From CAZVLE01 sp964627855 (GTDB lineage: Bacteria > Bacillota > Dethiobacteria > DTU022), in assembly GCA_964627855.1 (NCBI GenBank), contig CAZVLE010000003.1:1-23706 (forward strand): 23,706 bases of DNA, read 5' to 3'. Position 1 is the stretch's first letter. Each line of letters opens with the position of its first letter. The position numbers and the translations under genes were made by a program. Shown here piece by piece: positions 15,094 to 21,385 of the stretch. The notes beneath the pieces were generated by a model, which saw only the letters and a program-made list of their open reading frames with translations, did no database searches and was not told the DNA's origin.

Positions 15094-15627
15094 TTACTTC
15101 AAAATAGGAATGCTGCTTTCAGCTTCGGTAGCGACAAATTCGACTGTAGGTAGGTCCGGGTCGTCAATTACCATCAGGTCGTATGGATATGTCAGGGCCT
15201 GGGTAACCATGTCATCCGGGCCTGGTTCGGTAAACTTTACGGTTACGACTAATCTGTCGGCTTTTTCTTCAACACCTGTAATTTCTACAGCGTATCCGCC
15301 GGTAGGTTTTTCGCCATAGGTGATCAGGATGTAAAGCAGGCCGTTATCTTTCCTGGTTTGGGCCTGAAATTTTTCCCGCGATACCTCGATCCAGGCCTGA
15401 ATGTCGGCAGGCAATTGATCCGGATCCGTTGGATCGATCAATTCATCATTGTCTGGCTGTTCTTCTCGATCCTCCCCCGGCGTTTCCTCCGGATCTTCAA
15501 GCTCCGCATCGTCTCCTACAGGCTCTTCGGGGCTTAAAGCATTATCTGGTGCGGAGTTGATGCCGCAGGCAGGTATGAAGATAATCAAGGCCATGAACAT
15601 GGTTATTAACAATAGATTCCTGAACAT
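15094..15627 (-). CDS. Lipoprotein with PrcB-like C-terminal domain
   Basis: A 177-residue predicted lipoprotein. Residues 1-20 are a hydrophobic signal ending in IPA before Cys21, a workable lipobox with Pro at -2. A strongly acidic, proline-rich linker (about 30-85, many Glu/Asp) follows. The C-terminal part carries LLYILITYGEKPTGGYAVEI, VVTVKFTEPGPDDMV and LTYPYDLMVI, matching the PrcB C-terminal domain found in secreted or lipid-anchored proteins, some of which stabilise a partner protease. The frame is open to 15738, but ATG 15627 follows GGGGG by about 8 nt and opens directly with the signal peptide. It lies 107 nt downstream of the phosphorylase gene on the same strand, possibly on the same transcript. 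Confidence 0.85.
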   Translation of the reverse strand: MFRNLLLITMFMALIIFIPACGINSAPDNALSPEEPVGDDAELEDPEETPGEDREEQPDNDELIDPTDPDQLPADIQAWIEVSREKFQAQTRKDNGLLYILITYGEKPTGGYAVEITGVEEKADRLVVTVKFTEPGPDDMVTQALTYPYDLMVIDDPDLPTVEFVATEAESSIPILK

Positions 15628-15695
15628 TGTATTTCCCCCTTTGGTTCCATTCAGGTTAAAGTTATCTGTTTTTCTCCCTCTATCATTGAGACAGT

Positions 15696-15719
15696 TGGCT
15701 GACACAATAAGTTCAGCCA
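15696..15719. repeat. Inverted repeat between phosphorylase and lipoprotein genes
   Basis: TGGCTGA, 10-nt loop, TCAGCCA: a perfect 7-bp stem in the 107-nt gap. No T-run follows on the minus strand, so it is not a standard terminator; it might reduce read-through or stabilise mRNA ends. Confidence 0.4.
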
Positions 15720-15734
15720 TCTCCGGTAATGCCT

Positions 15735-17333
15735 TCAATTTGAAGTGATAATCTCTAGTTTCCCTTTTTTATCCCGGTGCCTAACGATGAAACTATAGTC
15801 TTTAAAATCGGCCACAAGATCAGCCCGGCAATCGCCATGCTGCCAGGTGATCTGCAGTTTATGATCTTTGCCATTATTCGATACTGAGGGTACCCCGCCG
15901 AATGCCTCCGAAGTATTACGCAGGCGTATTAATGCCAGCTGATCGATAACAGTTGAGCGGTTAAGACCTTTTTCAATTTCCTGTAGGGTGAGGTTGGTAC
16001 GGTTGATTTCTTTGTGGCCTGCTGGTCCGCCCTGTTTAACGGCAGCGTAATCATTTTTACCGGCAAAAAGATCAAGGTACCAGACCTGGGGCAGGCCGGG
16101 CATGAATAGCTGAACAGCCCTGGCCAGCAGCAACTTTTGTTCATCTTCGCCAAGAGCACTATAATAAGTTGCATTAACCTGGTAGTAGGCAATTTTTTTG
16201 CCATCAGGTCCATAAAGGTTTTTGAGCAGTCCTCCCCTTGTGGTGATGGTTTCAACAAGGGCTTCTATTTGTGCATCCTCCAGGAGGCCCGGTTGACTGG
16301 TACCGCTTTGATCGTTCCCCCTGAGGTCAAGCAGGGGTATCCCATCATGGCATCCGAGCATATTGATAGTTTTTAGCTTTTTAGCCTTGATGTCATCAAT
16401 CCATCGCAGCAGGGCTTCGGACGTGCCGCGTTCCAGGGCATCTATGATCAGCCCCGGAAAGAAGAAGTCATAAATGGGATAGCCTTTTACAGCGATATCT
16501 TCATGCAGTCTGCTGCCGTAGCTGGTATGAATCTCAGGCAGCAAGACCAGGTCTAAGTGTTTGGCAATGCTTTTCAGACGTTCCAGGTATTTCCACGTTT
16601 CAGGCTGGTTAAAAAAATTGGCCAGGCCCGGTTTTTTATGCAGGTAGGCAAAAGCATCAAGGCGGACAATTTTTGCCCCGTAGCTGCCTAGTTTCCTGAG
16701 GGTTTCCTCGTAAAAACGCCATACCATTTCAGAGTCGGCATTGAGGTCTACCTGCCCCTGGTATTTGATCTCACCTTTTTTATAACTGACTTCTCTGTAA
16801 AAGGTGTTCCAGTAAAAACGGTCTGTGCCATCGGGAAAAGTGATTTTCATAACCGGCAATTCAGGTTTGCGCATGAATAATTTATCCAGGTTTGCGGGCT
16901 GGGGAATAACATAGCCCCCGGACCCCATAGCTCCGTGTCCCTGCCAGAACCGGTTCCAGTCAATAAAAAAATCCCTGTACGGTGATTTATCGCCCCTTTC
17001 CAAAAGGTCTCTGAATTGGGGGGAGTTGACCGACAGGTGGTTAAGAACGAGGTCGAGTTTTAGAGTAATGCCCAGGTTGTGAAGTTCTTCCAGGTCAGTA
17101 GCGGTTACAAGCTCTTCATTAAGATTGTAGTCGATAACTGAGAAACCGCGGTCTAAGTCGCTGTTGAAAAAGGTTGGCAGAATATAAAAATGCGAGAAGG
17201 CATCCTTAATGAGCGGATGTCTGAGCAGATTGACTGTAGCGGCAAGATTACCACCCATGCTGTCCGGGTAGGCATTTAGCATTACCCCACCCGGCAGGGG
17301 AAGGCTATCTTTACTGTTAGCAATGTTTTTCAT
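15735..17333 (-). CDS. GH13 subfamily 18 glycoside phosphorylase (sucrose phosphorylase-like)
   Basis: A 532-residue alpha-amylase-fold enzyme of the sucrose phosphorylase group, which splits an alpha-glucoside with phosphate to give alpha-glucose-1-phosphate. It opens with GGVMLNAYPDSMGGNLAAT, the hallmark of this subfamily. Region I is DLVLNH (94-99), the nucleophile Asp226 is in VRLDAFAYLHKKPG, the acid/base Glu267 in LLPEIHTSYG, and the transition-state Asp330 in LGCHDGIPLLDL. The acceptor-site loops decide between sucrose, sucrose-6-phosphate, glucosylglycerol and glucosylglycerate; CHDGIP differs from the THDGIG of classical sucrose phosphorylases, so the substrate is open. No signal peptide: cytoplasmic. 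AAGGAG precedes the ATG by 5 nt. It is downstream of a P-loop kinase, 56 nt apart. Confidence 0.88.
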   Translation of the reverse strand: MKNIANSKDSLPLPGGVMLNAYPDSMGGNLAATVNLLRHPLIKDAFSHFYILPTFFNSDLDRGFSVIDYNLNEELVTATDLEELHNLGITLKLDLVLNHLSVNSPQFRDLLERGDKSPYRDFFIDWNRFWQGHGAMGSGGYVIPQPANLDKLFMRKPELPVMKITFPDGTDRFYWNTFYREVSYKKGEIKYQGQVDLNADSEMVWRFYEETLRKLGSYGAKIVRLDAFAYLHKKPGLANFFNQPETWKYLERLKSIAKHLDLVLLPEIHTSYGSRLHEDIAVKGYPIYDFFFPGLIIDALERGTSEALLRWIDDIKAKKLKTINMLGCHDGIPLLDLRGNDQSGTSQPGLLEDAQIEALVETITTRGGLLKNLYGPDGKKIAYYQVNATYYSALGEDEQKLLLARAVQLFMPGLPQVWYLDLFAGKNDYAAVKQGGPAGHKEINRTNLTLQEIEKGLNRSTVIDQLALIRLRNTSEAFGGVPSVSNNGKDHKLQITWQHGDCRADLVADFKDYSFIVRHRDKKGKLEIITSN

Positions 17334-17389
17334 GAGAGCTCCTTAAAAAGATGCCGTGATAAGATAGAAATTATTATTCTACCCGGAGT

Positions 17390-18025
17390 CTAAAGTTTGT
17401 CCGGCGGGGGGATAATGAGGTCAGCTAACTGCTTGTGAGCTGATATAATTTCATGTTCTATGGCTAGCACTTTTTCCAGGAAATCTGTGGCCGGATCACG
17501 CGAACGTTTCATTCTTGCCGCCCTGGTCTGACGATAATCAAGATCGATAAAAGCCCTTAAATCTGCCCCTTTGAGAAGGGTGGTATATGTTCCTTCGACG
17601 ATGACTACTTTAAGTCCTTTGATTGATATATTTTCTTCACTTATCGAATCAGCCTCGTAGTTGACCAGTGGCTTCGTGATTTTCTGGTGATGTTTTTGTT
17701 TTATGGCAGCGATATTTTTTTCAATCAGGTCAAGTTTAACTTCCTGTGTGCCAACCCAGCTGATATCTTCCAGCCTCTTTTTGTGGTTGGTTTTGGGTGG
17801 ATAAATGAAATAGTCATCCTGTTGTAGTAGAAGACTTTTTTCCCCTGCCCCTTCGCAGGTTTCGGCCAGCACTGCCGCCGTTTCAGATTTTCCGCAGCCC
17901 GATTCTCCAGCTACTGTTATAACAACTGGTTTTTGCGCACATGGCAGGATTGCTAACATTTTTTCATAAATTGCAGCGGCTGCCTTGCGGTGGTATTCGT
18001 TAATGATTAATTTGTCCCCGATCAA
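17390..18025 (-). CDS. Uridine kinase/phosphoribulokinase-like P-loop kinase
   Basis: A 211-residue P-loop kinase. Walker A is GESGCGKS (40-47). QQDDYFIYPP follows as the DDYY-type substrate motif of the uridine kinase/phosphoribulokinase group, then VVIVEGTYTTLL as the Walker B strand with Glu, and FIDLDYRQTRAARMKRSRD as the lid with arginines. The frame is open to a GTG at 18085, but that codon sits in its own AAGGTG; the TTG at 18025 is 7 nt from GGGGAGG and is preferred, while 18085 stays possible. It is encoded just upstream of the phosphorylase, so its substrate may be the sugar or acid that the phosphorylase releases (fructose, glycerol or glycerate). True uridine kinase activity is possible but less suggestive in this context. 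Confidence 0.75.
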   Translation of the reverse strand: MIGDKLIINEYHRKAAAAIYEKMLAILPCAQKPVVITVAGESGCGKSETAAVLAETCEGAGEKSLLLQQDDYFIYPPKTNHKKRLEDISWVGTQEVKLDLIEKNIAAIKQKHHQKITKPLVNYEADSISEENISIKGLKVVIVEGTYTTLLKGADLRAFIDLDYRQTRAARMKRSRDPATDFLEKVLAIEHEIISAHKQLADLIIPPPDKL

Positions 18026-18106
18026 CGTCCTGCCTCCCCGGTTTTGGTAGTATGCTTTTTTGACAATCACTGCTCTATAATTCACCTTTTCTTCGCGAAA
18101 ACCTTT

Positions 18107-18135
18107 TTAACAGCTGGTCCAATAGCTGGTATAAT
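18107..18135 (+). promoter_or_regulatory. Strong sigma-A promoter for the homocysteine methyltransferase gene
   Basis: TTAACA (18107-18112), 17-nt spacer, TATAAT (18130-18135) with TG at the extended -10 position. This is the closest match to consensus in the window. The leader of about 35 nt is too short for an S-box or cobalamin riboswitch. Confidence 0.75.
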
Positions 18136-18176
18136 TAAGGTGGGATTTATCAATAACAACTGCCAGGGGTGAAGCT

Positions 18177-19043
18177 GTGGATTTAGCAAAAGTATTAGCA
18201 GAAAAAGAGATTCTGATTTTCGATGGGGCGATGGGAACCGAGCTGGTCAGGCGCGGGCTTAAACCGGGCGGCTCGATTAACCTTGATCATGCTGAAGATA
18301 TTATCGAATTGCACCGGGCCTACCTGGAAACCGGGGTTGATATAATTACCACCAATACCTTTACGCTAAACCGGATCAGCTGTCAGTCTCACGGTCTGAC
18401 TGGCAACCTGGTCGAAGTCAACCTCGCCGGGGTGAGGTTGGGCAGGGAGGCTGCTGCCGGCAAAGCCTATGTCTTTGGTGATATCGGACCAACCGGTAAA
18501 TTGCTTGAACCCTATGGCAGCTTCAGCGAAGAGCAGTTTTACGATAACTTTAAAGAACAGGCCCGGATCCTGGCAGAAGGAGGATCCGACGGCCTGATCA
18601 TTGAAACAATGACAGACCTGCGCGAAGCTCTCTGCGCTCTTAAGGCCTCTAAAGATGCTACCGATCTGCCGGTAATCGTAACGCTTTCCTTTGCCACGAC
18701 TGAAAAGGGCGGGCGGACAATCATGGGCAGCAGTGTGGCCGAAGTGGCCAAATTGCTGGAAGAAAACGGGGCTGATGCCGTCGGGGCCAACTGCGGTGAC
18801 CTTGCTCCTGCAGAAATGGCCGAAATTGCCGCTCTATACAGGGAAAAAACAACTTTGCCAATCTTAATCCAGCCCAATGCCGGCAAACCGAGGCTTATTC
18901 AGGGAGAAACAATTTACGACATGCCGCCTGAAAAATATGCCGAAGGGATCATGCAGTGTCTGGATAGTGGGGCCTCCCTGATTGGCGGTTGTTGCGGAAC
19001 CACCCTGGACCACATCAGGGCAGTGGTTCAGAAAATCAGATGA
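18177..19043 (+). CDS. Homocysteine S-methyltransferase family protein, standalone
   Basis: A 288-residue TIM-barrel protein equal to the N-terminal homocysteine-binding module of methionine synthase. It begins EILIFDGAMGTELVRRGL, then has VDIITTNTFTLNR, VFGDIGPTGKLLEPYG, and the zinc-binding cysteines Cys206 in VGANCGD and Cys272-Cys273 in LIGGCCGTT. It transfers a methyl group to homocysteine, but has no folate, cobalamin or activation domain, so the methyl donor must be S-methylmethionine, a methylated corrinoid protein encoded elsewhere, or another methyl compound. The GTG at 18177 follows AGGGGTGA by about 6 nt. The 3' end overlaps the convergent kbl gene by 8 nt. No partner corrinoid gene is visible here. 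Confidence 0.9.
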   Translation: MDLAKVLAEKEILIFDGAMGTELVRRGLKPGGSINLDHAEDIIELHRAYLETGVDIITTNTFTLNRISCQSHGLTGNLVEVNLAGVRLGREAAAGKAYVFGDIGPTGKLLEPYGSFSEEQFYDNFKEQARILAEGGSDGLIIETMTDLREALCALKASKDATDLPVIVTLSFATTEKGGRTIMGSSVAEVAKLLEENGADAVGANCGDLAPAEMAEIAALYREKTTLPILIQPNAGKPRLIQGETIYDMPPEKYAEGIMQCLDSGASLIGGCCGTTLDHIRAVVQKIR

Positions 19044-20223
19044 CCGCCAGCTCTTTGCCTGTCTTATTAAAAGCAGCAATAGCCCTGTCGATTTCTTCTC
19101 TTTGATGGGCCGCCGAAAGCTGGACTCTGATCCGGGCTTTACCCCTGGGCACTACCGGGTAAGCAAAACCGATCACATAAATACCTTCCCTGAGCATCAG
19201 CTCGGCCATCTGCAAAGCCAGGGGTTCGTCATACAGCATAACAGGCACAATTGCCGTTTCCCCGGGAACAATGGTAAAACCTGCCTCCAGCATTTTAGAG
19301 TGAAAATAGGTAGCATTAAACATTACTTTTTCCTGCAGCCGGGTCGATTCCCCCAGCAGCTCCAGCACTTTAATGGTGCCACCCGCAATGGCGGGTGCCA
19401 GGGAATTGGAAAAGAGGTAAGGACGTGATTTTTGGCGCAGCATTTCGATCAATTCCCTGCGACCGGAAGTGCAGCCACCCATTGCACCACCCAGGGCTTT
19501 GCCAAAAGTTGTCGTGATCAGATCTACTTTTCCTTCTAGGCCAAAATACTCAAAGGTGCCGCGACCGTTTTTCCCCAGGTAACCGGTAGCATGACTGTCG
19601 TCGACCATTACCAGGGCGTCAAATTCGTCGGCCAGTTCGCATATTTGGGGCAGTTTCGCTATGTCTCCATCCATTGAAAAAACACCGTCAGTGGCAATCA
19701 GGCGGTACCTGGCTGACTGGGCCTCCTGCAGGCATTGACGCAATTCATCCATGTCCGAATGGCGATAGCGATAGCGTTCTGCCTTACAGAGCCTGATACC
19801 GTCTATGATAGAGGCATGATTCAACTCATCGGAAATAATGGCGCTATCGGCTCCCAGCAGCGGTTCAAAAATACCCCCGTTGGCATCAAAGCATGCTGCA
19901 TAGAGAATGGTGTCTTCGGTCTTTAAAAATGCAGACATCTTTTGTTCCAGATCTTTGTGAATTTGCTGGGTTCCGCAGATGAAACGGACCGAGGAGAGGC
20001 CATAGCCCCATTCTGCCATGGATTTTTGGGCGGCTTCAATGACGGCAGGATGATTGGAAAGGCCAAGATAATTGTTGGCGCAAAAGTTCAGGACCTCTTC
20101 GCCGCCGGAAACTCTGATTTCTGCCTGCTGGGGTGTGGTGATGACTCTTTCCTTCTTAAACAATCCATTTTGCTTCAGTTCGGCAAACTCTTTTTGTAGA
20201 TCTGTAATAATCTTTCTCGACAT
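19036..20223 (-). CDS. kbl: Glycine C-acetyltransferase (2-amino-3-ketobutyrate CoA ligase)
   Basis: A 395-residue PLP enzyme of the alpha-oxoamine synthase family. It cleaves 2-amino-3-oxobutyrate with CoA to glycine and acetyl-CoA. Seen: LNFCANNYLGLSNHP (46-59), GYGLSSVRFICGTQQIHKDLE, SDELNHASIIDGIRL, the cofactor-binding DDSHATG (208-214), and the Schiff-base Lys242 in TTTFGKALGGAMGG; the RVQLSAAH end is also typical. The length equals the E. coli enzyme to within a few residues. GGAGG lies 8 nt before the ATG. It is directly downstream (16-nt gap) of the threonine dehydrogenase that makes its substrate, which separates it from 8-amino-7-oxononanoate synthase and 5-aminolevulinate synthase. 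Confidence 0.94.
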   Translation of the reverse strand: MSRKIITDLQKEFAELKQNGLFKKERVITTPQQAEIRVSGGEEVLNFCANNYLGLSNHPAVIEAAQKSMAEWGYGLSSVRFICGTQQIHKDLEQKMSAFLKTEDTILYAACFDANGGIFEPLLGADSAIISDELNHASIIDGIRLCKAERYRYRHSDMDELRQCLQEAQSARYRLIATDGVFSMDGDIAKLPQICELADEFDALVMVDDSHATGYLGKNGRGTFEYFGLEGKVDLITTTFGKALGGAMGGCTSGRRELIEMLRQKSRPYLFSNSLAPAIAGGTIKVLELLGESTRLQEKVMFNATYFHSKMLEAGFTIVPGETAIVPVMLYDEPLALQMAELMLREGIYVIGFAYPVVPRGKARIRVQLSAAHQREEIDRAIAAFNKTGKELAVI

Positions 20224-20239
20224 TTTCTTCCTCCGGTAT

Positions 20240-21196
20240 CTATTCCTGCTTCAATTTAGCAGAAAGAGTTTTAATCATATCTTCGGTCATGGTTTGAAGA
20301 TCATAGCGAGGATTCCAGCCCCACTCGGCCCTGGCAGCGGAATCATCCAGCGAGTTCGGCCAGCTGTCGGCAATGGCCTGCCTGACCGGGTCAATGTCAT
20401 AGCTAATCTTCAGATCGGGAATATGTTTTTTGATTTCTGCAAAGAGTTCTCTTGGGGTAACCGTGATGGCCGATACATTAAAAGCGTTACGGTGGATCAG
20501 TTTGGCCGGGTCAGCCTCCATTAGTTTGATCGCCCCTTCCAGCACATCCGGCATATAGATCATGTCGATGGAACTGTCTTCCTTCAGGAAACAGGTGTAA
20601 CTGCCCTGCCTGATTGCATCATAAAAAACATGTACGGCGTAATCAGTAGTGCCACCCCCCGGCAGGGCAGCGTTGGAGATAACTCCCGGATATCTCAGTC
20701 CGCGGATATCCAGACCATACTTTTGGTGATAATAGTCACAGAGCAGCTCGCCGCTTACCTTTGAGATGCCGTAGATTGATGTCGGCCGGGTGACGGTGTC
20801 CTGGGGAGTTTTATCCTGGGGCGAGTCCGGTCCGAAAACGGCGATAGAACTGGGGAAAAAAAGTGAACAACCATGAGTTTTTGCGGCCTCAAGAATATTA
20901 ATCAGGCCGTTTAAGTTGATTTCCCATAAGCCCAGTGGATCTTTCTCCCCGGTGCCGGACAAGAGGGAGGCGAGGTGGTAAATGGTTTTAATGTCATGTT
21001 TTTTTATGACATTCTCCAGCTGTTCGGTTTTGGTAATATCAAGCAGTTCAAAGATGCCCTCTTCGGCCGGGTTTGTCCCTTCTTTAATTCTCCTGGCTGA
21101 AGCGATAACATTGTCTTTACCGTAGCGATTTCTCAGGTAGGGAACCAGTTCGGTGCCTATTTGTCCCAGGGCGCCTGTAACGAGGATCTTTTGCAT
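20240..21196 (-). CDS. tdh: L-threonine 3-dehydrogenase, short-chain (epimerase-like) type
   Basis: A 318-residue extended SDR enzyme oxidising L-threonine to 2-amino-3-oxobutyrate with NAD. Rossmann motif GALGQIG (8-14); catalytic Ser in FFPSSIAVFGP (116-117), Tyr142 and Lys146 in IYGISK. The segments LRYPGVIS, GGTTDYAVHVFYDAI and the MIYMPDVLEGAIKLME stretch are those of the SDR-type threonine dehydrogenases rather than sugar epimerases. This type is unrelated to the zinc-dependent medium-chain Tdh of E. coli. ATG 21196 follows GGAGGG by about 11 nt. First gene of the tdh-kbl operon, converting threonine to glycine and acetyl-CoA. Divergent from the molybdopterin gene. Confidence 0.92.
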   Translation of the reverse strand: MQKILVTGALGQIGTELVPYLRNRYGKDNVIASARRIKEGTNPAEEGIFELLDITKTEQLENVIKKHDIKTIYHLASLLSGTGEKDPLGLWEINLNGLINILEAAKTHGCSLFFPSSIAVFGPDSPQDKTPQDTVTRPTSIYGISKVSGELLCDYYHQKYGLDIRGLRYPGVISNAALPGGGTTDYAVHVFYDAIRQGSYTCFLKEDSSIDMIYMPDVLEGAIKLMEADPAKLIHRNAFNVSAITVTPRELFAEIKKHIPDLKISYDIDPVRQAIADSWPNSLDDSAARAEWGWNPRYDLQTMTEDMIKTLSAKLKQE

Positions 21197-21336
21197 AATT
21201 CATTATTCCCTCCTGCCTTAATATTGTATAAACCATTCGCTTTTTTCACTCAGATTCCCTGCTTGAAACTAACAATATAGCCTGGCTGACCTGTAAAAAA
21301 GGTAATTGCCACTGAAATGAAGAATAAAAGGCTTGG

Positions 21337-21359
21337 CCATAAACCGGAAACGTTTATGG
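21337..21359 (+). promoter_or_regulatory. Inverted repeat in the leader of the molybdopterin gene
   Basis: CCATAAAC, 7-nt loop, GTTTATGG: a perfect 8-bp stem ending 11 nt before the AAAGGAG ribosome site. It may be an operator or an mRNA hairpin. No clear promoter could be fixed in this 189-nt divergent gap. Confidence 0.45.
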
Positions 21360-21385
21360 ATTTCGGGCTCAAAGGAGAAGGTTAA

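Noticed and set aside
18982..19428. 148-codon plus-strand frame over the end of the methyltransferase and kbl genes
   Set aside because: Overlaps two firmly assigned genes; translation looks random and has no ribosome site.
20072..20524. 150-codon plus-strand frame across kbl and tdh
   Set aside because: Antisense to both genes of a conserved operon; no start signal.
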